64,000 nucleotides of DNA from Thereva unica (lineage: Eukaryota; Arthropoda; Insecta; Diptera; Therevidae), in contig OX465283.1 of the NCBI GenBank assembly GCA_949987705.1, positions 166,485,850 through 166,549,849 of the forward strand, given 5' to 3'. The notes beneath the pieces were generated by a model. That model made no database searches. It was not told where the DNA came from and saw nothing but the letters and a program-made list of their open reading frames with translations. Below are positions 1 to 12,230 of this stretch, piece by piece. The stretch's first letter is position 1. Every line of letters starts with the position of its first letter. The position numbers and the translations under genes were made by a program.

Positions 1-232
1 AGAATGCCGACTCTGCATGGAAGGCGACGAGACTTCCACACACATTCTTTGTGAATGTTTTGCTCTGATCTGAGTTTTTGATCCCTGCTCAAGTCCGGTA
101 TTCGTCTATTAAAGACGTTCTTGCCTTCATCCGGAAAGCTGATAGTCTGTTCCGCTAGTGGGGTACGTACACAATAGGCCTCACTTGTCCACAGTGTTCA
201 CTATATGGATTGCCCCCTCACTCCTTAAAAAA
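1..232 (+). repeat. 3' end of I/LOA-type LINE, same family as the 13.7-14.3 kb copy
   Basis: The window opens inside this element. Its first bases match those around 14086 (agaatgccgactctgc, then gaaggcga and gagacttccacaca) and the match runs to a shared 3' end, ccctcactccttaaaaaa. Only the coding end (zinc-knuckle region) and the 3' UTR lie here. The 5' part is outside the window, and small indels have broken the frame. Confidence 0.85.
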
Positions 233-3200
233 GGCGTCTTAGCCCACCTTTCTTAGCCTGCAATAGATGCGCACAGCGGCAAAACACCTGCATTCCACAC
301 GAAACAGGTATGGTACGCCTAAGTAAAAATAAGACTCGCCCGCACTTAGCATAAAATAGGCACGGTATCCCTGGGTAAAAATTTTACTTTTCTGCATCCC
401 GCTACAGACACGTTCCAGGAGGAATAGTCCGAAGAAATCACGGTACGCTCACATTTTTTCCAGACCAAAGGGAGCAAAATTTGGATTTTAAAAAATAGGA
501 TGAAAAAAACGAGCAATTACCTTGGGGACCATAAACGATGTCATTAGCGTACTCAGTAGATCGGTTCTTGTTCGATTGCGTAGGTCAAGTAGCATTGGAC
601 ATAATTTATACCATGTTGGGGGATCGCTTGGTAGAACGACACTCGCGATTACGAGAATACTTCCAAGAACTTGATCTTTTAGTTCCTTATGAGCATGCAA
701 TCCAATGACTTCAAACCAGACCAGACCAGAAATTTTAGTCTTTCTTCTTGATTGAATGATTGATTGATTGAGCTGGAACGTGGTTCTCTTCTTGTTCGTT
801 ATGAACTTTCGCTGAAATCTATAAGTTCCTTCTATGAAAAGAGCGTAGACGACGATAAAAGATAAAGAATTTATTGAACGAAGTTGTTTAGATACTTTCC
901 ATGAAAAGTGCATTAAAATGTTACTGAACCAATAGTCTACCTTGTTGTTGATATAGGCACGCTGCGCAATTATTACTTTATTTTTAATATGTAAATGTAT
1001 GAAAGTAACAAAGTATTTTTTTTTTTTATTTTACCTGCACAGATCCAGTTCGACGAACCATTAAAGCATTCATTCAATTGAAAAATGTATTTACGCATTT
1101 ACTGGGAAATTACAAGAAGAAAATAAAATCGTCGTAGATCAACCCCAAGCTATAAATAACCCACCGAGATTATAATGAGCCACACAGAAAGTTTTTTCCT
1201 CATCAGGGATTTCAATTACGCAAAACTTTTCACCTTACAGGTTCAATTGCGTGTTCTGACTTTCCTGGAGGTCAACAAAAAAAAATCCATTCTCAGGGTG
1301 TGGCTCGGTGGGAATTTAAATTTTAACCTTTTTGCGGTTTCAGTCTTCTCTCATAAACTTCAGCCTCATATAAATAATTGTTCATTTAAGACCATGAGTT
1401 ATGAGTCGTCCTTTCAGAATGTCTCAGACTAAAAGCGTATATTCAAATGTGCTAAACTGGCACCTGGACTTATCTCCCAAAGAAATCTCAATTCTCTCCC
1501 ACCTGCCGATCTTATAGATCAACACCGCCGCAGCTTTTGTGAGTTACATCGGCGCGATTATTCCAGCATTATCGCTTTTTTATTTATCATGAGCAGATAT
1601 CGAAGATCGGCAGAGTATGCATTACGGAAGCGAATATGTTGAGGCGCTATTGTGCAACTTGTTCACTAATTACCATCGGCGCGGTATTTGAAAGATATGG
1701 GCACACCGGCTATGGGCGAGATACTAATCAGGTTTTTGAATAACAAAGCACGTGTGATGACCATTTGACGCCATGTAAATGATGCGGCATTACCATTAGC
1801 GACGCCTGGACCAACGATGCGTATGTAAATGATGAGCATTCGCAATTCATGCTGAAGGTCGCCAAATGCACAAATGTCGCGCGCCGTTTGTCATTATCAT
1901 TGGAAGAAGCTGTCTGCAGTGTTTATTTGCAATGAGAGAAAATTATGATAAAGTTTGTTGTGACTAGCATTTCGTTTGGTAGAGGTCTTCTCAATACGAG
2001 TTGAAATTATCGGAGCTGTAACTATGTCAAAGCTATAATTGCCTTGGAGCCATATCCGCCCAAACTTTGTTAATCCCCCAAATTAAAGAAAAAATAAAAC
2101 TGTAGCAAAACCACCTTTTAAATGACCTTTTATCTGAAGCGGCGATCGTTCTTGTAGAACAGCTTTTATAATAAATTCACTTGACGTCAAATACTACTCG
2201 CGTTATAAAAGCGTCTTTAAGCACTTAATTTATGGCACATCCCAGAGAATCTTCTCGTATGGACGGCTCCTAGCAGGAGTTTAATGACCGGAATTTGCGC
2301 ACCAACTAACTCACTTCCCCACGAATATCCTTCGCCGGACTGCTGGAACCAGTTGCTGGAACTACTAGTCATCCTTATCTACTTAATAACTGATCTGCCT
2401 CTCGATCTTCCCACGAAACACGCAAAAACCAAATTTCAAATTCGTTGATAATAAATCAGTTTTTAATTCTTGCTCAAGATCGAGCGATTTGGAATACTGA
2501 TAATGAAAGACCACCGCCGAGTGTGTCTAGCATTTGGGCTATTAATAATCCAGAACGGCTGAAATGAAAGAGCGGCATCAAGTGGGATCGGATTACTCAG
2601 ATGCGAGCATTCTCCTTCTACTACGCAGAAACATGGCAGATGACTTTTTTATTTCGGCATTTTTTTCATCCTTTCAGAGTGAGACCAAATTTTGCAGACA
2701 GTATGGCTAGAATGGCGTTTTTTCCAGGTTCTCCTTTAAGTGTTTCCAAGCGATCGGTTTTTTACTGTTTGTGTCACAATGTTTGCAGGAGTTTTTGTTT
2801 GGGTTGGTGGAGCGTTTTATATTTTTGGCAATTTCAAGGAAAAATCTTAACTTAATATGTTTTCATTTACGCATTTAATACAGGTGTCGTTTTCAAGAAT
2901 TCTCATTGTTTTCACCTGATATATGACACTTGCATGCTCTGTTGTATCAGGCACAAAGGATCTGAAGGGTTGCCGCCGCATAAAGGCCGAAATCCAAAGA
3001 GAGCACCGCACCGGGTGCTGGCACTCAAGAAGGTGCTTGGTAAATCAAAACCTTAGTAGATATATGGAACAATTTCCAATGAGAGCATCGCATCGAGTTT
3101 GGAACGAGAGTGTGGTGCTCGAAAATTTGGTGCCGGTGCTCATATCAAAAAAGTTTTGATAATTTGCTCGGCACCGACCATTTAAAAAGTTAAAGTTTTG

Positions 3201-3330
3201 TTTTTTAGTGAGAAAATGGAGGAAAAATGCCATGAAGACGATGACTATGAAAATAGTGGTCCCGCAGTCTTAAAATATGGGCGTCACCCTTTTAACTGCA
3301 AAAAACACTCGCTTTCTAAGGGTTTTCGCG
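233..3330. other. No gene recognised; unassigned sequence
   Basis: Open frames up to 141 codons occur (488-913 minus, 1175-1432 plus, 2601-2855 plus), but none shows a domain, splice-consistent partner or usable codon pattern. Around 2990-3180 the motif GGTGC/GCACC recurs many times in both orientations, which suggests a small degenerate inverted-repeat element. No clean termini were found. Confidence 0.4.
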
Positions 3331-3349
3331 ACAATACTGAAAGAGGCGA

Positions 3350-4135
3350 TTTCAAATCCGCTTTCGATTGCATCGAGTAGAACAACTTGTAGAGAGCCTT
3401 GGAAACCGAACACGTGCTATTGGGATTCATCCAAGTTCTCCAAGCGTCGTACAATGGCTCAACCAGCAGCGTTCGTATTCGAAGCGACTTTCCCGAGGAA
3501 TTCCCGATTCAAACGAGTGTCCGACAGGGAGACGACGCTTCGCCACTTCTCTTCAACGTTGTGATCGACGCGATTATGCGTGAAGCATTCGGACGACGCG
3601 GAGTTCGATAAGACGATAACAACTTCGGAACCGACTTGATGTTTGCCGACGATAGCGCGGGTCTGCGCCGACACGGATGCCAAAGCAACGAACATCTTAT
3701 ACGACATCTCCCGCATCGCCAGATCATACGGGTTAAAAATCAATGCGGGCAAGACTAAATGCTGATAACGAACGGATCGGAGACCAGTGCTCACCTCGAT
3801 GGAACCTAAATCGAACAGGTTCCGATGTTCAAGTATTTGGGATCATTGGTTGAGGAAACGAAAGTGGCATCGACGGCCGACGTTTGCAGCCGCATCGTCC
3901 AGGCAACAGCAGCATTCGCTTCGTTCAAATGGTGCATATGGAAACGAACAAATATTACCATCATAACGAAAGTACGCTTTTACCGAACGTTGATCCTTCC
4001 GATTCTTCTTTATGGATCGGAAACGTGGACACTGCTCGAGCGGGACGTCGAACTTCGGCACCGACATCAGCGTAGGACTTAGTCGTAACGGGTTAGGCGT
4101 TGTGAATTTTTTTGTTAGAATTGTGGTCATCACCC
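3350..4135 (+). pseudogene. Non-LTR retrotransposon reverse transcriptase relic
   Basis: Several frames must be joined to follow the homology. SVRQGDDASPLLFNVVIDAIM (about 3519-3580) is the RT motif before the catalytic block. LMFADDSA (about 3637-3660) is the FADD catalytic box. FKYLGSLVEE and RTLILPILLYGSETWTL (3825-4055) are the thumb-side motifs. Frameshifts and stops lie between these blocks, so it cannot encode a working enzyme. It ends near caccctgtattc. The wording suits RTE/CR1-like LINEs; the clade is not settled. Confidence 0.85.
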
Positions 4136-5790
4136 TGTATTCTTGTAACAAATGGAAACATGCAATCAGACGTATACAACATGCTTGTATTGAATTTTCA
4201 ACTAGTATCAAATGCAAAAATGTAGAAAATAATTATTTTCGCAAAATTGGGGTGTAGTCAAACTATTCATCATATGAAACCCAAGAGATTATATTTGAAT
4301 AGAATCCATTGTGCTAGTAGGATATTTTTTCAAGTGGAAGATTACAACCCGGAGGGAGTCGTATTTGCACAGCCTTTTTAGGTCATGTCATAAGCTGCAG
4401 TCGGTGCAGCAAGCTCTACTCGTTAAAATGTGTAATAGCGTGGAAATGAGAATCTCTCGTTTCTATTAACAATACTAACATTTCGCATTGATTTATTGTG
4501 ACTTTCAAATTGAAACTTATTTGTTCTTTCTGAAATATAAGGTTGACTCTGGAAAATTTATTAAAAAATAGAAAATTAGTGTAAGTACACATAAAAAACT
4601 ACAACAAGGTAATTTATAATAGCACCGAAAGTGCCGGAAGTTCAATCTGGACGTGGGTACCAACAAACACAACATTTCGGCTATTTATCAAGCCAGAATC
4701 TATGGATTTGAAAAAGAACCAAAATCCCGCTCTAAAACGGATCTTGCCTAAACGCTAATTACAGGTGTAAGCCTGCCGAAACAGACACGAGCGGATTACT
4801 CCCTTGGTGGCCGTTATATCGTAAATTATCCATTTTTCATTTCGAGCCACACGACGGACTACCAAACATGGAACGTTCGTTTACCTGCGCGGCGGACAGG
4901 TATGCATGTAGAATGGTGGCCGGTAATTAGTATTCACGGATCTTGAAGTGTAAATCAACTAGTGCCACATGAACATAAACAAGGTGGCGTGCATCTTGTG
5001 GCTCCTCATAAGTAGGATGAAGGTGAGCGGCTAAGGCTACCATTTATCAAATCCACATTGAAATCCGAGCTGATAAACGTCCGAATGGGAAACTTGAACG
5101 TGGCGGCGGCTATCGCAGTCTAGCACACGTCCCCCCGTAAACCCATGCTGCTGGGGATGACGGGATTTCGGACCGAATTATTTATTCATCCGGGAAGCAA
5201 GAACAAAAAGAACGGCGCTGGCGAATTGATAAAAATCGCTGATGGTTCCTAATTACCCGAAAGTGCGGAACTGGTTTGGCTGGCGGAGCTGCAGTGGAGT
5301 TCGTTCCGCGGGATTTGTTAATTATTTAATGCTCAGAGCGCGGGGCGGAGGCTATAATTTCAGTGATTTATGTTGGTGCCAAGTGGTCTGGCTGAAATTA
5401 GCAAAATGATCGACTTCGATTGAATAGTCGTGATGGAGGATTGGTGCTAGTGCAGCGCCGGCACACCCAGGCCGTGTTTTTACGTAACTGCCCATTAAGA
5501 GTTGTGATTGATTTCCGAAGCGAGTGTAGCCTCATGACGCAATGGGAGTTGATTTTTTGATGCGATGGCCCTTTATTTCGGACCGTGGGGCTTCAAGGGT
5601 TTGAAAATCGTTTGATACTTGGTAATTGAATGGGGCTTTAACAGATGTTTAAATCTCTCGTTGAACTATTTGGCTGAATTGTCAGTGCAGGATGCGGTAA
5701 ATTGGAAGTGAATATTCGAACAGAATTGCTTTTATCTGCAGCACTATCGGGTTGAGGTGAGGCAAGTTTTGTACTATCGACGGGTTTATC
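4136..5790. other. No gene recognised
   Basis: Mixed-composition sequence with no open frame above about 80 codons, no clean inverted repeat and no RT motif that I could see. Confidence 0.4.
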
Positions 5791-5799
5791 GTTGAGTGT

Positions 5800-6066
5800 A
5801 ATGTCGGACAGCAATCTCTAGTCGGAAAGATAGTAGAGATAGAAGAGTGAAAGAAGAACTAACGACGCTCGCACGATACAGGCTTCCCCTCCAATACCAC
5901 CACAGAACGCTGACTTCGGTCAATGAATAGGAGACAGCTTCGTCGCTCTAGAGAGGGAAAGCAAGTAAGAAAAAGTTATCACCATACCATACCACGGTGT
6001 GGGTTCGAACCAAGGACCTCTGCGGTGGTAATCGAGGGCCCTAATCTCTAACCCCTAGTCACCTGG
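5800..6066 (-). repeat. tRNA-derived SINE
   Basis: Read on the minus strand, 6066-5985 looks like a tRNA head. It has an A-box-like TGACTAGGGGTTAGAG (6061-6046) and a good B box GGTTCGAACC (6010-6001). It resembles the head at 40.6 kb (both contain GAGGTCC followed by GGTTCGAA and a GGGCCCTCG segment). The body toward 5800 is unrelated to tRNA. The 3' boundary was not fixed. Confidence 0.65.
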
Positions 6067-6857
6067 AGACAAAGTCCTCGCTTTTGGAGGTGTGATAGTC
6101 TTCTACTGCCTTGCTTGTTTCCATTGGTTGCATTCCTATACTTAGGTCTGGAGCCTATTTTGCAAACAGTTTGGTGCCTTTTTAGAAAACATATCATTTA
6201 CCATCCGCATACATCCACAAATCAATATGAAGAGTCTTTCAACAAGAGGTGTCGATTTAAATGTTGTGCCATTTCTAAACTGTCAACATACAACCGTCAT
6301 TGTGATGACATTTGACAAGTAACAACTATGCACTGAAAATTCACTGCAATCGGTGGATATAAAGTTCGTACTGCATTTGGTTATCATTAAGAGTGTCTTC
6401 TCGCAAAGGTTTGGTGAATTTTCAATGTGAAAACTCCAAATCGTGCGGTCCGACCAGACTTAAAATAACACCTCTTGTTAAAAATCCTGTATTAATATGA
6501 GGGTTTTATCAAATACGGTTTTAATGGGTATCCAGCATCTCTTAAAGACTGATTTGTTTATGTTAGAAAATGCACTCGTTGTTTTATGGAAACTTACCTA
6601 AAAGCCACGTGATTAAAATTTTCCTTTAAAGCCCCATCTAATTCAGTTGAATTCCAAGCGAAGGATTCGTGAAAAGATCGCAAGCCTTAAATACAGATTT
6701 TACTTTATTACTTTAATATATGAAGAATTTAGCTTCACTACTTACAATTATCACATTCAAACTGTGAAATCCTTTCCTATAGTAATAATATAGGAGTTGC
6801 AATTCTTTGGAGGGTGTGAATATTTCAACTTTGGTAAAAATCATCCAACAACACAAT

Positions 6858-7496
6858 GGCCCCTGTGCTGAAAGTCGTGTCATATGACAGTCGCATGGAG
6901 ATGTCGATGTCGTCTCGGTTTTTAGTTGGTGTGCTGAGAGTCGGGTGGTGTGACAAGTCGCTTGAGTTGAAGAAATTGTCGTTTCAGTAAAATTACGACT
7001 GTCAGCACAGGGGTCTGAGAGCGTATGTGCTAAGTTTTTGTGTTTCGTGAGGAATCAACATGTTTAGTTAAATTTTTGTTGTGGTTTAGTAGTTCGGAAG
7101 ATGAAGATAACAAACGCTAAGAAATAAAAATTTTATGTTATTATTTCTTCCCAAACATTTGTGTAATTTGTCAGCATATCTCTGCCCTCTAAAATTCGAA
7201 TTTATGTTTCGAATTGTTTTCTATTTGTAATTTTTATTCTGAAATTATTAAAAACTTAAAATGAATCCCTCCAAAATAACAAATATGTATTTTCTTTCAA
7301 ATTTGCCTACTTTGTCACTAACGCAAACAGCCCACCAAAAGTGACAAAAAAAACGACAATAAAAACGACTGTCAGCATTATTTAGTGTGATGTCGTTTAT
7401 GTCAGCAAATTTTACACGACAAGAATCGACTATCAGCACACCGCTGTATTAGCTTCACTTCATATGACAGCAAATACGACTTTCAGCATAGGGGCC
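6858..7496. mobile_element. Inverted-repeat element (MITE-like) with internal copies of its ends
   Basis: The left end GGCCCCTGTGCTGAAAGTCG and the right end read inward, GGCCCCTATGCTGAAAGTCG, differ at one of 20 positions. AAT flanks both sides (6855-6857 and 7497-7499), a possible 3-bp target duplication. More copies of the terminal motif lie inside: direct near 6930, inverted at 6995-7013, near 7365 and near 7425. The inverted copy at 6995-7013 even ends in CAGGGG, so 6860-7013 could be a separate nested element. No transposase is encoded. The superfamily is not assigned; 3-bp duplications would suit PIF/Harbinger. Confidence 0.8.
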
Positions 7497-7950
7497 AATG
7501 AATACCGAACTTCGAAGAAAAAATAACTGTCAGATTGTCAGCTGATGACCAGAGTTGCCATCTTCCAACAACTTTTGTCACATTTTTTCTCACACACTTT
7601 TTGACTTATTCTTGGCTATGGGAATACTTTAAAAGTGACGTGACAAAAATGTGAGGTGACAATGGGAATAGGCCCCAACGCCTCCAGCCTGTCACTTTCA
7701 ATCCCCTACTACGACCGTTTAGTGATAATGCTCTTAATTTTGAATGGAAGGCAGGGCACTTGTTGGATTGATTGTAAGACACTTGTTGGTTTGGCTACGG
7801 CTCACTGCGATCTAAATTACCACTCATGGGGGATAGAAAGGGCGAAGGACCCCCCCCCCCCCCTTTGCCTTAAGGAGGATGAGTCTGTCCTTCATGTTTC
7901 AACAATCAAGCGACAGCCCACTAAACTAAACACTAAAGCAGCTGAACCTG

Positions 7951-8241
7951 GGGCCGTATTTGGTTCTCGATTTTCTTTAAGTTTCATATTTGGTTTCACG
8001 ACCAAATCGACAGCTAAGCGCAGCCATACAAAACTATCGGGTGGAATTACTCCAAGGCAGCAAACCACGTATATTTAATTAACATATAAATTGTTAAAAG
8101 TTTATTGCATGCAGAAATTGAGCTTTTTAATAATCGTCAAACGTCTTTATCGACACGTAAAGAGACGATATCGTGTCGCCAAATGCCAATTTGTATTTAT
8201 CGACAGACGACAATGTCGACTCGAGAAACCAAATTCGGCCC
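7951..8241. mobile_element. 291-bp inverted-repeat element (MITE-like)
   Basis: The left end GGGCCGTATTTGGTTCTCGA matches the right end read inward, GGGCCGAATTTGGTTTCTC, apart from one substitution and a one-base length change. CTG flanks both sides (7948-7950 and 8242-8244). The interior is noncoding and contains short repeats of CGACAxxxTCG type. A 140-codon open frame spanning the left end (7656-8078) is chance. Confidence 0.75.
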
Positions 8242-8341
8242 CTGTTCAATCGTTCTGGCCTACAAATATAGGGTAACCTCGATACCTTTGGACCCAAAAG
8301 CTCCCCAAAGAAGAAGAAGAATGTGGATTAAAGAATAACAC

Positions 8342-10240
8342 AGACAAATATTTTGATTTTTATTAATACTTCTTATGTTATTTTTCTGACATTTTGTATA
8401 ATTTTCATCTTAGAACTAAATTATAAGATAAAGCTTCAAACTGTGATAGAAAACTATAGAACAAAACAGTTAACTCTTTAAACAATTTCTCGTTTTTAAG
8501 CTTGTTCCAACGGTATAAATTTAACAGGTGAAAGTCAAATCGATATTTTTTTTATTAATTTATCTATGCGAACCGAGTTAGGTATAATAAAACAAATTAT
8601 CCCTAATAGATACGAGTATACTCATGTGGAAGCTGCAAGAATTGCAATGAAAAACATTGATAACACGTCAAAATTCGCTTAATTTCCTGCAGAGGACTAG
8701 GTCCCCCAGAAAGCAGTCATATTTCACCTTTCACCTGAACGCGATTACCAATTCATAGATAAATGCACATAAAAATATCGATTCCAGCATAAAACAGGAT
8801 TTAAATGGACTCGTCAGAGGAGTTTAGTAGGGAAAAACTTGTTTTAGTGTTAATGGTTCTGTGTTTTGTTAATATTTTAATAGATTTTTGCAATTTTTAT
8901 GCCAGCATCAATTTTAGATATGAGACAATGATGGTTTCCTTATAATAGATATATTCAGATCGTAAAACTTTTTCTGCTTTGTTCTCACATTAAATTTTAC
9001 CTCTCATTTAATTTATACCAAGGTATATCTCATCTCTCTTCTTTCCTGTTTATATTTGTGTGTGTTTATTTGTGTTGGTAAATTGTGGCAATATATTTTT
9101 TAGGTAGTTTCCTTTTATTATTTTATTTTTATATAATTAAGAAATAAATTTGCTGTTGACCATATTTCATATCTTACTAATACTATATATTTTTTTATAT
9201 TTGTAAACATTTTACGACTTTCTATAATTTATCACATATATTTCTTGTGTTTCAGTTTCTATAATCTATGTTTCTTTTAATTCATATACAATTCTCACTA
9301 TTTTTATTACGCATTTTCATTTTTCTGTTTTTATTTTTATTTTATTTATTTTTTTGTTTTTGATAATAATAATTCGTATGAGACATGTTTTATTTATTTT
9401 ATTTTAGAAAAATGTGAATACCTGATATATTTATTTATTTTTTTCATTTTTTGTATTAAAAGAACAGAATAAAATTTTTGGTAGTAAAAAAGTTGGCTCA
9501 GTTTCATTATATAGGTACTTTTTATATAAATATTTCATTTTTTTGTATAACGATAGAAATTTTCTAATACAGTGTGTGTGTGTTCATTTATGAAACGTGT
9601 ACGCGCACAAAAAGGGTTATTTATGAATAAAAAAATTCTAGCATTTCGTAGTACACAAATAGGCCATTGATTGATATGTATTGATTAAAATGCAATTATA
9701 TATGTAAATATTTCAGTTTTCATTTGGTTTTCTTCTTCTGAGGGTTTATTATCAGATGTCGTAGCTATTTTTTGTTTATATACTGTTTATGAAACGTTAT
9801 ATCATGATAATTTTTCTAATGAAATTAAATTGGATGATGAGTTAATTTATAAAATAAAGCATGATGGAAATTTAAATTAAAAAAATCAAATTACTACAAT
9901 TCTAGCAATTAAATAAAATTAAATCAAGCGCATTTTAATTAATATTTTAATTTTTATGGTGCATTCCGATTTGCAGAAATACATATGTATGTATGTATGT
10001 ACATATGACGAAAATTCTATGCCAAACGTAAGTTTAAATCTGGTTCAGTAAGCATTCCTAAAGGACACTTGAATTGAAAAATAAAATAAATGAATAATAA
10101 TATAATAACCCGATCATTTCAGGATCTTACTTCCAAAAAATAGTAGTAAACTGACTGTTTTTTACATATACCTGTGATTTGGCATTGCAAATAGCATTCG
10201 GAAAATCGATTTTCTGTACTAAGCGGATTATTCTATGCGA
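8342..10240. other. AT-rich low-complexity stretch, no gene
   Basis: Very T-rich on the plus strand, with tttattt runs and a short (ATGT)n microsatellite near 9983-10005. No open frame of interest and no inverted ends were seen. Confidence 0.6.
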
Positions 10241-10890
10241 TGCGCCATCTAGACCTTCGGTATTTCAATATTGAATAACACTGACGTTTTTTAGCCCATT
10301 TTCCCAAATGAGCAAGATATATTTAGGATATTCTCTACCATTTATTTCAAATCTGTTTTTGAATACAATGTCAATTAAATGACTACCTGTAAGTTGTACT
10401 TTGTATGGGAAGTATGGATATCTTGCTTCATAATCCTCCTTAGAGTCGTTCCACTCACGTTCAACTCCTGAGATCGGCGGCGATACGACATATGTATTTG
10501 GATTATCGGCAGCACTCTCTCATACCCCTTCAACAACTTCATTGACGCGGTCGAATGGGACAAGTGGCTACAGACCCGTACTCAAAGAAACTCGTCACCA
10601 ACCTACGAATTGTGTTTTTTGAAGGTGTCGATTTTTTTCCATATTTTTTTACGAAAGGCACGCAGCATTTTCACAATTGAACGATTGTTTTCAATGTAAA
10701 GCTTTACAATTTCAGAGCATTCTTTCGTGGAGTATTGACTCATAGCTAAAATGGTACTGAATGACTTTTCAGAATCGTGTACATTTGTCGAAATTGTTCG
10801 TTCATGCCTTTCGTTTACTATAGAGAAGCAGACGAATACTACAATATAAGAGTGACTTCTGAGCAAAATTGCTCCAATCCACAACAAGTT
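10241..10890 (-). pseudogene. Mariner/Tc-like transposase relic with DUF4817-type N-terminus
   Basis: On the minus strand an ATG at 10743 begins MSQYSTKECSEIVKLYIEN and continues NRSIVKMLRAFRKK, the helix-turn-helix start typical of a widespread insect mariner-like family. After a break, YRRRSQELNVSGTTLRRIMKQ follows in another frame (10563-10375). The catalytic domain is missing. TGCGCCATCTAGACCTTCGG at 10241-10260 is the terminal repeat at the transposase C-terminal side; it is the same repeat as the outer end of the copy at 56.6-57.1 kb. The opposite end was not pinned down. Confidence 0.8.
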
Positions 10891-11680
10891 AGACCTGGAA
10901 AAATTAAAGACTAACTACACTGTTGGATATAACTTACAAAGCACTATCACATATCTTATTAAATAGATTGAAACCATATATGGAAGACAGTGTAGGAGAT
11001 TATCAAGTAGGTTTTGAAAAGAATAGATCATAAACAAACTTTTGAGACAAACAACAATTCTGGGAAAAAAGCTTCTATATGGGTGGTTCTTAGTTTTCAA
11101 ACTCGCAATTGTTTACTGCGCAATACTGCAGTTTTGTTCTTTTTTATAAAAAACGAAAATGGTCCAAATTTGAAATTGATCGGATAATATTAATACGTGC
11201 CGCAGTGAGCTTAACCCTGGAGAGTGCGGCGCATTCTTTGCCGCATTCCTCGGACAGGGAAATACTACGTAATCACACAAAATCATTATTTTATTTATAC
11301 CTTCTGTGCCATGTGTACCTTCTTGCTCGAATAGACGGCAGACGATTGGTCAAAATCGTTAGATTACCGCCACGGACTTTTTTAAACCATGCTTAACTCT
11401 TGGCTGAAATGAACAATCCCCGACCGCCGAAGTTGCTGGTACTGCTAGTTTGGAGGAGGTAGAAAATGCAGGAATAGAAAGTGTAGCAATGCATATAAAG
11501 AACCAAAAACTGCGCCCGAGGGCCCGTCTACAATTAAAAGAGCTACGAAAGAATAGTAACGACCCGACTTTCAGCATCTCTGGATAAGTGTAATTGCCAT
11601 GTAATTTCCATTTAATCCTCAAAAATTCGTTGAAAATCGAACTTCTATCAGAAAAGTTCGGCAAACAAAGGTCGATTTGA
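10891..11680. other. No gene recognised
   Basis: Short frames only. A 101-codon minus frame at 11359-11664 has no domain and is treated as chance. The region may include the degraded 5' part of the element described at 11690. Confidence 0.35.
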
Positions 11681-11689
11681 AATTTGCAG

Positions 11690-12230
11690 TAGTTCCCTGG
11701 GACTGAAACTTGCTTCCAGATACGATTACATAACCGGTAAAAACAAATTTGACCAACTTTCTGTTATTGTATCAGCCCCAATATTGAACAAGTACTTGGA
11801 ATACCTGAATTTTCAGCGTTAACCGGGTAGGAGGTATCTTTCATAGTATTCGATATCCTAGAAGAAGTGTATGTGTTGTTTTAGAACAAAAATTTAGCCG
11901 AAAAATTTTATTTTTACCACGCAGGCATGCAATTTAAGAAATAATTCTACTGGGAGAAGGCAACAAAGCTTTCTCCTTCATCAGAACCGGAAATAGCATT
12001 ATTTAAAAGACTCAAGAATGATTGGATAAACATTGACCAAACAAACGTTTCAACGTGGACATCCGGACGTTCATGCCCTATTAAATGATTCTAAACATCT
12101 GATATTGATATTACTTTCGCGGACAGGCTGATGCAGCAGCAAAACTCCTCAACACAGCTGAAGAAGGCCAAAGCTTAAATTGGGCTATTGACCCATCGAA
12201 AAAGAAGACTCAGCCATGTTTTTCTACATT
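11690..12230 (+). pseudogene. Relic of a transposon-associated uncharacterised protein family
   Basis: Broken plus-strand frames give the string ITGKNKFDQLSVIVSAPILN (about 11730-11795) and, further on, SSEPEIALFKRLKNDW followed by INIDQTN (about 11976-12045). The order (D-K-L-x-V block, then a P-x-x-x-LFKR-F/L-x-x-x-W block) resembles proteins annotated repeatedly as uncharacterised in insects and cnidarians that behave like transposon products. Recognition is from memory and the superfamily is not named. Several stops show it is dead. Confidence 0.45.

Noticed and set aside
7852..7862. C homopolymer runs here and at 40381-40392 as functional G-quadruplex sites
   Set aside because: Single uninterrupted runs without the spaced G-tract pattern; they are as likely to be slippage or assembly noise.
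7656..8078. 140-codon plus frame
   Set aside because: It runs through a C homopolymer and across the left boundary of an inverted-repeat element, and has no protein-like pattern.
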